A DNA stretch of 64,000 bases from Bryobacter sp. (lineage in GTDB: Bacteria; Acidobacteriota; Terriglobia; Bryobacterales; Bryobacteraceae): positions 62,001 through 126,000 of the forward strand of contig JALHNH010000004.1 of assembly GCA_022843625.1 (NCBI GenBank), written 5' to 3'. Below the pieces are notes generated by a model. It ran no database searches. It saw only the letters and a list, made by a program, of their open reading frames with translations, and had not been told where the DNA came from. Below, one piece after another: positions 35,060 through 42,994 of this stretch; position 1 is the first letter of the stretch, and each line of letters opens with the position of its first letter. A program made the translations under genes and the position numbers.

Positions 35060-36237
35060 AGCGGCCACCCTGGGAGGTGGCTGACATTGTCCGCAAGTCT
35101 GGCGGGCCATTTATGGATCGCTTTAGAGACTCTCTCTCCTGGTTGCAGGTGAGGGTCCTCAACGCGATCGAACGCTGCCGGACGGCCTCACTCGGCGGAC
35201 ACCGGGATCAGTGCGACGAGTGCGGCCATCAGAGCATCTCCTACAATTCGTGCCGGAATCGACATTGCCCGAAGTGCCAGACGAATGCCCGCGATCAGTG
35301 GCTAACCGCCCGGCAGCAGGAACTGCTGCCAGTGGACTACTATCACTTGGTGTTCAGCGTGCCGCACCGCCTTGTTCCTCTCATCTGGCAGAACAAGAAA
35401 GTGCTCTTCACGTTGTTGTTCGAGGCCAGTGCCGAAACGCTTCTCCAGGTTGCCGCCGACCCGAAACACATGGGCGCGGAGATCGGATTTCTGAGCATCC
35501 TCCATACATGGGGCCAAACTTTGCAGGCGCATCCCCATATTCATTGCGTCGTGCCCGGAGGTGGACTGTCGCCGGATCATCAACACTGGATTCGCGCGCC
35601 CAATCACTTCTTCCTGCCAGTGAAAGTACTGAGCCGGGTCTTTCGGGGCAAGTTTGTCGCGGGACTGCGCCGCCTCTTTCGCCGAGGACAACTCGTCTTT
35701 TTCGGAGGCTGCGAATCGTTGGCACAACCGAAAGCGTTCTCTGCTTTCCTGAGAACGCTGTTCCGTGACGACTGGGTCGTGTACGCGAAAAAGCCGTTCG
35801 GCGGGCCAGACCACGTACTCCATTACCTTGCTCGCTACACGCACCGCGTCGCGATCTCGAATCATCGCCTGGTCAACATCAGCGATACCGAGGTCGCGTT
35901 TCAATGGAAGGACTATGCCCGCCACAGCAAGCGCCGCGTCATGACGCTGAAGCATGAGGAGTTCCTTCGGCGCTTTCTCTTACACATCTTGCCTCGCGGG
36001 TTCCCGCGTATCCGCTACTTCGGCTTGCTTGCGAATCGACGGCGTGGAACACTGCTTCCGCTATGCAGAACGCTGATGGCTCTTTATCCCAAACCGATTT
36101 CGATAACGCCGGTTGTTCCGCCTGTGCTGTGGCGCTGTCCATGCTGTCATGGGCCGATGCGGGTTGTGGAGCGACTTACAGCAAACCAACTGCGAACGGA
36201 GATATGCCGCCAGGCAAAACGTCTTGACAGCTCTTAA
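35056..36237 (+). CDS. IS91-family HUH (Y1) transposase
   Basis: A 393-residue rolling-circle transposase. The N-terminal zinc finger has CDECGHQ and CRNRHCPKCQ; the HUH motif is HPHIHCVVPGGG near residue 160; and the catalytic tyrosine region is LHYLARYTHRVAISNHRL near residue 258. The C-terminus carries a second CPCC finger (WRCPCCHGPM). Length is normal for the family, so the protein is probably functional. It nicks and joins the element's ends via a 5'-phosphotyrosine intermediate. It starts with GTG inside the integrase stop. Confidence 0.92.
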   Translation: MKRPPWEVADIVRKSGGPFMDRFRDSLSWLQVRVLNAIERCRTASLGGHRDQCDECGHQSISYNSCRNRHCPKCQTNARDQWLTARQQELLPVDYYHLVFSVPHRLVPLIWQNKKVLFTLLFEASAETLLQVAADPKHMGAEIGFLSILHTWGQTLQAHPHIHCVVPGGGLSPDHQHWIRAPNHFFLPVKVLSRVFRGKFVAGLRRLFRRGQLVFFGGCESLAQPKAFSAFLRTLFRDDWVVYAKKPFGGPDHVLHYLARYTHRVAISNHRLVNISDTEVAFQWKDYARHSKRRVMTLKHEEFLRRFLLHILPRGFPRIRYFGLLANRRRGTLLPLCRTLMALYPKPISITPVVPPVLWRCPCCHGPMRVVERLTANQLRTEICRQAKRLDSS

Positions 36238-36630
36238 CTCCATTGCACTTCAGGTCAACAGGTGTGGCTTCGGCGACGCCTCACCTGACGTGTCTCTGCG
36301 CGGCGAAAACCATCACGTTTCACGTCGCAAATCGCTCGCCGTCGATACCCGCCAAGTCTGTATCACGTGCACGTTGATCATGTCTCACTTCCGCGAACTG
36401 TCTTCTTGCCCGGACAGCATTCAAAAATCAGCATTCAAACCCCATAGGTCGTAGCATCCACCACGCCGCGCCAGCCGCTTCCTTCTTACGACTCGATCCG
36501 AAGCGGTCCGGCACCGTAATGAACTCCACTCCGCGGACACTCTTCTGCCGGACCACTTCCGATAGAGATCTAGCGTGATTCATTCCCTATCCCTGTTCAA
36601 GATCGGCTAGACTGGCGGAATCCTATCCCT
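36238..36630. other. 393-bp non-coding stretch after the IS91 transposase
   Basis: No convincing gene. It holds a hairpin at 36250-36288 (outer TCAGGT/ACCTGA, inner AGGTGTGGC-TTCG-GCGACGCCT with 7 of 9 pairs), probably part of the IS91 origin end or a terminator. It also has a 16-base imperfect inverted repeat (36500-36515 and 36546-36561, 14 of 16 paired), and ends with a CATTCCCTATCCCT repeat-like stretch just before the kinase gene, which has no obvious ribosome-binding site. Confidence 0.5.
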
Positions 36631-39600
36631 ATGCCCCTTTCCAACGGTGACAAACTCGGTCCCTACGAGATCCTCGCACGGATCGGCGCTGGAGGGATGG
36701 GCGAGGTCTATCGCGCCCGCGACGCCAAACTCGGCCGGCAAGTTGCGATCAAGGTCCTGCCCGCTCACCTCGCGGCCGACGCATCCGCCCGGGAGCGACT
36801 CCGCCGCGAAGCCTCGGCCGCCGCCGCGCTCGACCATCCTTTCATTTGCAAGGTTTTCGAGATCGGCGAAGCGGGCGAAGAATTGTTCCTTGTGATGGAG
36901 CTCATCGCCGGGGAAACCCTGCACCAGCGCCTCGCCGCCGGACCCCTGCCGCTCGCGGAAGCGCTGCGGATTGCCGCCGAATTGGCAGAGGCGCTCGAAG
37001 AGGCCCATCGCAATAGCTTCGTCCATCGCGACCTGAAGCCGGCCAACGTGATGATCGCCCAGGGTCACGTCAAGGTGATGGACTTCGGTATGGCCAAACA
37101 GTTCAGCCCAGCCACGCCGAAGACCCCAGCCGGCGCGGACACTCCCACCCTGACTTCCGCGAGCCCGCTGACCGAATTCGGCGCCACCGCCGGAACTCCC
37201 GGCTACATGTCGCCCGAACAGGTGCGCGGGGAAGTGCTCGACCAGCGTTCCGACCTGTTCTCTTTCGGCATCCTGCTCTGCCAGTTGCTGGGAAACGCGC
37301 ATCCGTTCCACCGCCCGTCCACACAGGAGACGATGGCGGCGATCCTGCGCGACGCTCCGGATCTGAGCACCAATCTGCCGCAGGGTCTGATGCTGCTGAT
37401 CCGGCGCCTGTTGGCCAAAGATCTGGACGTGCGGTACCAGTCGATGGCGGAGGTGCGGGCGGACCTGGCTCTGGTCTCGACCGCCACCCTGACGCCGGGC
37501 GTGACGCCACAACAGCCGCGCATTCCCCTGATCGGGCGCGAGGCGGAGCGCAACGAGCTGCTGGGGCGTCTGGAGGCCGCGATGGCAGGCCGTGGCTCGA
37601 TGGTGATGATTGGCGGAGAGCCGGGTGTGGGCAAGACCCACCTGATTGACTCGATTCTCGAAGAGGCCCGGCGCCGGGGCGCTTATGCCAATATCGGGCA
37701 CTGCTATGAGATGGAGGGCTCGCCGCCGTACGTGCCGTTCATTGAGATGCTGGAGCGTACCTCCCAGACGGCGCCCAAAGCAAACTGGCGCAACGCGCTA
37801 GGCGAATCGGCATCGGAAATTGCGCGCCTGATGCCGGAGTTGCGGCGGATGTATTCCGATATTCCTCCGGCCATTGAACTGCCGCCCGAACAACAGCGCC
37901 GCTACCTGTTCAACGCCTATCGCGAGTACATCGAGAGAGCAGCCCAGGGTACTCCCATTGTTCTGGTGTTTGAAGACCTGCACTGGGCCGACGAGCCGAC
38001 TCTTTTGCTGTTACAACACCTTGCGCAGATTCTCTCCGTCACGCCGTTGTTACTCATTGGCACGTATCGCGACGTGGATCTGGAAGTCAGCCGGCCGTTC
38101 GCGAAGACGCTGGAAGCGATGGTGCGCCAAAAGCAGGCCTCGCGGATGTCGCTGCGGCGGCTGGGGGTGGACGGAGTGGAAGCGATGCTCGCCTCGATGA
38201 GCGGACAGACCCCTCCGCCGTCGCTTGCGCGCGTAGTGTTTGCCGAGACGGAAGGCAACCCGTTCTTCGTGGAGGAGATCTTTCGCCACCTCGAGGAGGA
38301 AGGCAAGCTCTTCGATGAAACGGGCAAGTGGCGGCCCGGCCTTCGCGCGGATCAACTGCAGGTGCCGGAGGGGGTTCGCCTGGTGCTCGGGCGGCGGCTG
38401 GACCGGCTGGGCGCCGATGCGCGGCGGATTCTGACTACCGGCGCGGTCATCGGGCGCAGTTTCAGTTTGCGTTTGCTGGAAGCGCTGGAGAACTCGCATC
38501 CGGATGCCGCGCTGGACGCGGTGGAGGAAGCAGAGAGGGCGCATCTGGTGGCCGCCGAGCCATTGGCGGGCCGCGAGGCGCGGTACCGCTTTGTACACGA
38601 ACTGGTGCGGCAGACGCTTGCCGGGAGCCTGTCTCTGCCGCGCCGCCAGCGGCTGCATGCGCGAGTGGCGGAGGCGATTGAGCGGGTGTACGCCGCGAAT
38701 CTGGAAGCGCAGGCATCGCCGCTGGCGCACCATCTTTACCAGGCGGGCGCGGCCGTGGATCCGGAGAAGGCGTCCACCTACCTGGAGATGGCCGCGATGA
38801 AGGCGCGCACGGGCGCAGCGCACGAAGAAGCGCTGGCGCACATTGAGAATGCACTGTCGCTGTGGGAGGGCGAGCAGGGCCTGCGGGTTGCCGGCCTCAT
38901 GCTCCAGAAGGGCGAGATACTGCGCAGTCTCAGGCGGACTGACGAAGCGGTCTCCTGTCTTGAGGCGAGTATCGCGATGTTCGAAGAGGCAGGAGCTGCG
39001 GCCAGAATGGCGCAGGCGAGCCTCAGTCTGGCCGGGATTCAGGTCTGGCGGCTGGAGCGGGCCGCAGTGGAACGGACCACGGCACGGGCTCTGGAGAGCC
39101 TGGGAACGGCAGAGCCAGAACTGCAGGCCATGCTCCGTAGCCTGCGGGTGGCGGCGGTGCTTGCCATGGGTGACGTCGCTCACGCCATCAGGGAGTGGGA
39201 GGAGTTTGGATCGCCGGACAACGCTATGGCCCCTGCGATCGACGAGTTCACGATGCAATATGAGCAGGCTGCGAAATCCGCGAGGAAGTCCGCTGAGGCT
39301 TACCGTGAAGCAGGAAACCTGTGGTTCGCGAGCGAAATAGAATTCCGGAAAGGGCTGGTCGCATGCTGTGGGCGCCCGGAGGAAGGGGCGAGGCACCTGG
39401 CCGACGCGATGCAGTTGGCGCAAAGGGTCGGGAATGACAATATCCTGTTTGCGATCCGGGTGAGACTTGCCTTATGTCGCTCGTTTCGAGGCAACCTCCG
39501 CGAGGCAGGACTGGAACTGGAGAAGGCGTGCGCCGCTACAGAACTGAACCAGTCGCCCGTGGTGGACCTTATCTCCGATTTCCATCGCGGAGTGAGTGCC

Positions 39601-40206
39601 GGTTTGCGGGGCAATCTGAGTGAGGCGGAGCACTGGTTCCGTCACCGTGCGGAACAACGCACGGCGTTCTTCGGTCTGAAGGAAAGCAGCCTGTTTGCGC
39701 TCTGGGCGGAGGCAGGGGACAGCCGGGCGGAAGAAGCCTGGAAGGAGCGCCGCTGGAGCCTGCCCGTGCCTGGACAGCCGAATCCGGTCGGCGCGTGGAC
39801 AGCGCTCGACAGATGCGTGGTGGGGTTGGCCTCGATGGGAAGGAAAGAGGAGGCCGCCGCGATGCGGCCGCTCACCGGAGAACTGGTCCAGACCGGAGTC
39901 TGGATCAGCTTATACAGCCGGTTTCCCGTTCGGACGGTTGCCGGGATCGCCGCTGCCTGCGCGGGCGACTGGGCCGAGGCCGAAGCGCATCATCGGATGG
40001 CGATTCACCAGATGGATACGGCTCCGTACCGGCTCGGGCAGCCGATGGCGCGGGAATGGTATGCGCGGATGCTGCTCGACCGGAGTGAGGCCGGGGATGT
40101 GGCGAGGGCTCAGGAGATGCTGACGGAAGCGCTGGCGGTGTACGAGGAGCTGGAAGTGCCCCTCCATGCGACGCGAACGCGCGCTCGGCTTGACTCGTTG
40201 TCCTGA
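36631..40206 (+). CDS. Ser/Thr protein kinase fused to AAA ATPase and TPR-like repeats
   Basis: A 1191-residue cytoplasmic signalling protein. Residues 10-275 are a PknB-type kinase with GAGGMGEV (19-26), the ATP-binding Lys41, HRDLKPANV (132-140) and DFG (151-153), all intact. Residues 295-560 are an AAA_16/STAND-like ATPase: IGREAERNELL, Walker A GGEPGVGKTH near 328, Walker B VLVFEDLHWAD. The last 500 residues are helical repeats of TPR character. There is no membrane helix and no LuxR-type DNA-binding end as seen in MalT-like relatives. Targets are unknown. Its codon use is much richer in GCG/CGC than that of neighbours beyond the island. Confidence 0.9.
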   Translation: MPLSNGDKLGPYEILARIGAGGMGEVYRARDAKLGRQVAIKVLPAHLAADASARERLRREASAAAALDHPFICKVFEIGEAGEELFLVMELIAGETLHQRLAAGPLPLAEALRIAAELAEALEEAHRNSFVHRDLKPANVMIAQGHVKVMDFGMAKQFSPATPKTPAGADTPTLTSASPLTEFGATAGTPGYMSPEQVRGEVLDQRSDLFSFGILLCQLLGNAHPFHRPSTQETMAAILRDAPDLSTNLPQGLMLLIRRLLAKDLDVRYQSMAEVRADLALVSTATLTPGVTPQQPRIPLIGREAERNELLGRLEAAMAGRGSMVMIGGEPGVGKTHLIDSILEEARRRGAYANIGHCYEMEGSPPYVPFIEMLERTSQTAPKANWRNALGESASEIARLMPELRRMYSDIPPAIELPPEQQRRYLFNAYREYIERAAQGTPIVLVFEDLHWADEPTLLLLQHLAQILSVTPLLLIGTYRDVDLEVSRPFAKTLEAMVRQKQASRMSLRRLGVDGVEAMLASMSGQTPPPSLARVVFAETEGNPFFVEEIFRHLEEEGKLFDETGKWRPGLRADQLQVPEGVRLVLGRRLDRLGADARRILTTGAVIGRSFSLRLLEALENSHPDAALDAVEEAERAHLVAAEPLAGREARYRFVHELVRQTLAGSLSLPRRQRLHARVAEAIERVYAANLEAQASPLAHHLYQAGAAVDPEKASTYLEMAAMKARTGAAHEEALAHIENALSLWEGEQGLRVAGLMLQKGEILRSLRRTDEAVSCLEASIAMFEEAGAAARMAQASLSLAGIQVWRLERAAVERTTARALESLGTAEPELQAMLRSLRVAAVLAMGDVAHAIREWEEFGSPDNAMAPAIDEFTMQYEQAAKSARKSAEAYREAGNLWFASEIEFRKGLVACCGRPEEGARHLADAMQLAQRVGNDNILFAIRVRLALCRSFRGNLREAGLELEKACAATELNQSPVVDLISDFHRGVSAGLRGNLSEAEHWFRHRAEQRTAFFGLKESSLFALWAEAGDSRAEEAWKERRWSLPVPGQPNPVGAWTALDRCVVGLASMGRKEEAAAMRPLTGELVQTGVWISLYSRFPVRTVAGIAAACAGDWAEAEAHHRMAIHQMDTAPYRLGQPMAREWYARMLLDRSEAGDVARAQEMLTEALAVYEELEVPLHATRTRARLDSLS

Positions 40207-40553
40207 TCGCCGGCAATCCGGATAAATGCGCTCCAGTTCCTCATGATCCGGTCGCTAGGCGTAATTCGACACTCCACGCAGCGTTCATGTTCAACAGGCG
40301 TACTGTCGCTCGCCCCACCGGCGGCTTCCCCCGAACTTGCCCAGAAACGGCGTTCTAGGAAGTTGCCAGCTTCTTTTGTCCTAATGACGGCGCACTCTTC
40401 CACTACTTTTCAAACTCCGGAGTTCACGCAGTGCCGAGACCCGCAAAAAAGTAGTGGAAGGGTAGCCGACAATCAGGACGATAGGGTAGTTAAACGCAAC
40501 GCCGTTGATCTTGAGCTAGAGTGTTCCCGGTTTTGCAAATGAACGAGCGGGTC

Positions 40554-40566
40554 CGCAGAGTCTGCA
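40554..40566. promoter_or_regulatory. candidate enhancer dyad CGCAGA-N-TCTGCA
   Basis: CGCAGA-G-TCTGCA, 11 of 12 arm bases symmetric, ending 74 nt before the -24 element at 40641. The same dyad, fully symmetric, lies 75 nt before the second sigma-54 element (44328-44340). The spacing suits an upstream activating site for an NtrC-type regulator; the likely binder is the regulator encoded at 42984-44315. Confidence 0.6.
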
Positions 40567-40640
40567 CCCACAGTGCAACATCTGCATACCAGTTTCCGGG
40601 GCGATTCCCGAAACTCCATTGTTTTCTTCATTGCACCGAT

Positions 40641-40656
40641 TGGCAATCCCTTTGCA
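40641..40656 (+). promoter_or_regulatory. sigma-54 promoter (TGGCA-N6-TTGCA)
   Basis: TGGCAATCCCTTTGCA has GG and GC exactly 12 bases apart and matches the consensus TGGCAC-N5-TTGCA in all but one of the fixed positions. Transcription would begin near 40668, 14 bases before the ATG of the Gly-rich exported peptide. A gene for a sigma-54 activator lies 2.3 kb downstream. Confidence 0.75.
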
Positions 40657-40681
40657 GTAGCAAGGGCGGAGGTAGAAAACC

Positions 40682-40945
40682 ATGAAACTCAGTTTGATCA
40701 CGATGGCAACGGCGGCGATGCTCGCTTTCGGTCCCGCGCTGATGACCGCGCAGAATCCGCCCACCAACACTGGTAGCGGTGTACCAAAGCAGGACGGAAC
40801 GGGATCCCAGGTCCGGAAGGGCAAGGGTCGAAGTCAGGACAACCGCACCCCTCGGATTGGCAAGAAGACCGGGCCACGCGATGGTACAGGCCCGATCCAT
40901 ACGCCGCAGGGCGGTGGTGGCGGACGTCGGGGCGGACGCAAGTAG
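40682..40945 (+). CDS. small basic Gly-rich exported peptide
   Basis: An 87-residue protein with a signal peptide (MKLSLITMATAAMLAFGPALMTAQ) and a mature chain of about 63 residues that is rich in Gly, Lys, Arg, Asp and Thr, with GPRDGTGPIH and an end GGGGGRRGGRK. It lacks Cys and hydrophobic residues and is probably disordered outside the inner membrane. A sigma-54 element lies 26 bases upstream and GCGGAGGT serves as ribosome-binding site. The next gene follows after 16 bases. Function unknown; the regulatory context suggests a stress-induced envelope protein. Confidence 0.72.
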   Translation: MKLSLITMATAAMLAFGPALMTAQNPPTNTGSGVPKQDGTGSQVRKGKGRSQDNRTPRIGKKTGPRDGTGPIHTPQGGGGGRRGGRK

Positions 40946-40961
40946 GGATGAGGAGGCTGGA

Positions 40962-41369
40962 ATGCGACTCCTGATCGCGCTTGCCGCCGGCTGGGCGCTG
41001 GCCGCTCAGCCGGCGGATTCTTCCCACGGCCCCGACATTCCCATGATCGAGCTTCGCGGCAGCATCACGAAGGTCGCGGTGGAGCCGCGGCAAGGGCCCC
41101 GGCTCTTGCTGAAGGCCGACTCGGGTGAAGAGTGGACAGTATGGCTGGGATCGTTCCGCTACTTGTTGGAACAGGATTTCAATCCCAAGGCCGGCCAACA
41201 GGTCAGCTTGCGCGGCAGGCTTGGAGATAAGCGCGAAGTCATAGCCCACTCGATTCGCGTGAAGGAGACAGGCAGGACGCTCGAACTGCGCGACGCCGCA
41301 GGGCGTCCGCTTTGGAGAGGGCAAGGCATGCGCTCGAGCGCGGTCAATCCGGATCGCCCTCGGCCGTGA
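40962..41369 (+). CDS. exported OB-fold-like small protein
   Basis: A 135-residue protein with signal peptide MRLLIALAAGWALA. The mature part is mostly beta: MIELRGSITKVAVEP, LLLKADSGEEWTVWLGSFRYLLEQDFNPKAGQQVSLRGRLGDK and HSIRVKETGRTLELRD, a pattern I read as one OB-like barrel. AGGAGG eight bases before ATG 40962 decides the start (a longer frame begins at 40779). It follows the Gly-rich peptide by 16 bases and is probably in the same sigma-54-driven transcript. No function is known. Its 3' end overlaps the decayed OsmC gene on the other strand. Confidence 0.75.
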   Translation: MRLLIALAAGWALAAQPADSSHGPDIPMIELRGSITKVAVEPRQGPRLLLKADSGEEWTVWLGSFRYLLEQDFNPKAGQQVSLRGRLGDKREVIAHSIRVKETGRTLELRDAAGRPLWRGQGMRSSAVNPDRPRP

Positions 41370-41745
41370 CATGCACAGCAATCCCCTGCCTGACGCTTTG
41401 CGTGACAACTCAGTAGGTTTCAAAGAGCGTCCCGCAGTGCGCGGCTTTCTCGGAGTCCTCGGCAGCGAAGTGAGGATCCAGATACGTATCGACGTGAAAA
41501 ATCCGAACGCGGCCCTTTTCGTTGCGTGCCAATTGGATTCTGACCTTCGCCGTTACCGGACCGTTCGACGCGCGCGATTTGCGCGGACACATCAGCAGGC
41601 TGGCGCGAAGTCTTTGCCGAGTGGCGGCGGCTCGTCCATGGTGAGGGGCGCAAACTGGTCTTTGTCGAAGCGGACGACGAATTGGAAATCATCTTGCTGT
41701 TCTACTGGTATCTCGAACTGACTGACTAGAATGGTCTCAGGCATA
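41344..41745 (-). pseudogene. OsmC-family protein, decayed
   Basis: Read from 41745 leftward, the frame gives MPETILVSQFEIPVEQQ, then FVVRFDKDQF and MDEPPPLGKDFAPA, a typical OsmC/Ohr-type start. Near 41594-41606 the frame changes and the segment expected to hold the first catalytic Cys is missing. The sequence then resumes as SLLMCPRKSRA, RIQLARNEKGRVRIFHVD and AAHCGTLFETY. A TGA at 41410-41412 stands exactly where the second conserved Cys belongs, followed by VVTQSVRQGIAVHVT. So both redox sites are lost through an internal deletion with frameshift and a stop. Intact relatives detoxify organic hydroperoxides. Confidence 0.7.
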
Positions 41746-41776
41746 GGATTAGCCAAACCTTAGGAGTGCGCTCAGA

Positions 41777-42994
41777 ATGCGATGGGACGTAGGAAGCTTA
41801 ACGCGCAAAGCGCTACCGGTGCTGGCCATCGCGCTGCCGGTGATGCTGATCCTGAGCGCGTTTCGGGCGTATTGGGCGTTTGATGGTCAGCGTTTCGTCT
41901 ATCTTCGGAGTCGCGCAGCAGCGCTGGCCGCTCAACTGGAGATTCTGGAGTCGGTTCCGGAGCAGGAGTGGCAGCAATTGCTCATGCGCGAAGATCCCAC
42001 ATTGATGCGCCTGGAGGTTCTTACACGCGGCGGCGGAACATCGGAACTCGACTCGCTATGGGAAGGCCGCGAGCTTTTCCGGACAGAGCGGCTGCTGGTC
42101 AAGGGCGTCGCGTTGTACGGGGCCTATGTTCCGTTTCATACCGCAGGCGGACTGCGCCTGGCGCGAATCGAACTGCGCGAAGACGGCGCGGACTTTCTGG
42201 TCGAACATGCGCGGCATCACTTGTGGCTGGTGTTGGCCGGAGGCATCCTGATTCTCGCGCTGACCTACGTGAACACGCGCATGAGTCGGCGAGCGGCGGT
42301 GGCGGAAGGGAAACAGATCCGAATGGCGCACCTCGCGCAATTGGGCGAGATGTCGGCCGTGCTGGCGCATGAGATTCGAAATCCGCTAGGTACAATCAAG
42401 GGCTATGCTCAACTGCTGGGCGAGAGAATAGGCGAGGATCAGCGTGGATTGGTGGCACCGATTCTCTCAGAGACGATCCGTCTGGAGGCGCTGGTGCACG
42501 ATCTGTTGCTCTACGGGCGTCCCGCCGAACCGCAGGTCCGGGAGGTGCGGTCGTCTGAGTTGGTGCAGACGCTGGGGCAACACACTCAGTATTTGGCTGA
42601 CGCCGCCGGAGTGGAGCTGCGCGTATCGGCAGCGGATTTAGCGCTGCGAACGGACCCCGAATTACTCAAACAAATCCTCTTGAACCTGTTGCGGAACGGC
42701 GTGGAGGCAGCTCGAGGAACAGCGGGAGCGCACGTGACACTGGAGGTCGCGGCGGCTGGCGAGGTGGTATTCACGGTTTCCGACTCCGGCCCGGGCTTCA
42801 CGGCCGAAGCGGAGCGGCACCTGTTCGAGCCGTTCTTTACGACGAAGGCAATGGGTACGGGGCTCGGGTTGTCGATCTCGCGCAAGCTTGCCGAGTTGCT
42901 GGGTGGACGGTTGACAGCGGCCAACGGCGCAGGCGGCGGGGCTCGCCTGGAATTGCATTTGCCAGTAATGTGGGAGGCTAAGCATGGTGGTTGA
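41777..42994 (+). CDS. membrane sensor histidine kinase, NtrB/ZraS type
   Basis: A 405-residue kinase: TM1 near residues 11-30, a periplasmic sensor of about 110 residues, TM2 near 143-162 (HHLWLVLAGGILILALTYV), then a HisKA domain with the phosphorylated His198 in LAHEIRNPLGTIKGYAQLL, and a HATPase_c domain with N, G1 (DSGPGF), F (FEPFFTTK) and G2 (GTGLGLSI) boxes. The arrangement matches ZraS/AtoS kinases. The 3' end overlaps the regulator gene by 11 bases. The stimulus is unknown; ZraS relatives answer metal or envelope stress. Confidence 0.9.
   Translation: MRWDVGSLTRKALPVLAIALPVMLILSAFRAYWAFDGQRFVYLRSRAAALAAQLEILESVPEQEWQQLLMREDPTLMRLEVLTRGGGTSELDSLWEGRELFRTERLLVKGVALYGAYVPFHTAGGLRLARIELREDGADFLVEHARHHLWLVLAGGILILALTYVNTRMSRRAAVAEGKQIRMAHLAQLGEMSAVLAHEIRNPLGTIKGYAQLLGERIGEDQRGLVAPILSETIRLEALVHDLLLYGRPAEPQVREVRSSELVQTLGQHTQYLADAAGVELRVSAADLALRTDPELLKQILLNLLRNGVEAARGTAGAHVTLEVAAAGEVVFTVSDSGPGFTAEAERHLFEPFFTTKAMGTGLGLSISRKLAELLGGRLTAANGAGGGARLELHLPVMWEAKHGG

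Larger units (their letters stand above)
34157..36290 (+). mobile_element. IS91-family element (integrase + Y1 transposase)
   Basis: Two overlapping genes, a tyrosine recombinase and an IS91-type HUH transposase, form the standard two-gene layout of one IS91-family branch. A structured hairpin region 13 bases after the transposase stop is where the replication-origin end is expected. Exact ends are not placed: rolling-circle elements have no terminal inverted repeats or target duplication, and the flanking GAAC/CAAG-type target cannot be singled out by eye. Both frames are intact. Confidence 0.8.
40207..40681. other. 475-bp regulatory gap before the sigma-54 promoter
   Basis: No gene is supported. 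The gap contains a 14-base perfect inverted repeat (40397-40410 CTTCCACTACTTTT and 40447-40460, 36-nt loop), which may end kinase transcription or be a small repeat element. It also carries the dyad at 40554 and the sigma-54 element at 40641 described separately. Half-site-like TCTGCA recurs at 40581. Confidence 0.5.

Noticed and set aside
34157-36290. ISCR-type element
   Set aside because: Presence of a coupled tyrosine recombinase gene and the zinc-finger arrangement fit the two-gene IS91 branch better.
36607-37701. Long antisense frame (364 residues) opposite the kinase gene
   Set aside because: Shadow of a GC-rich gene; composition rich in Arg/Gly/His with no domain, while the sense strand has an intact kinase.
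38050-39423. 457-residue antisense frame opposite the kinase TPR region
   Set aside because: Same reason: third-position GC bias keeps the opposite frame open; no motif seen.
41410-41412. TGA in the OsmC remnant as a selenocysteine codon
   Set aside because: A frameshift with deletion of the first catalytic site upstream makes decay the simpler explanation; kept as a check in the findings.
41371-41721. 116-residue plus-strand frame in the gap before the histidine kinase
   Set aside because: The minus strand reads as a decayed OsmC gene over the same bases, which explains the open frame.
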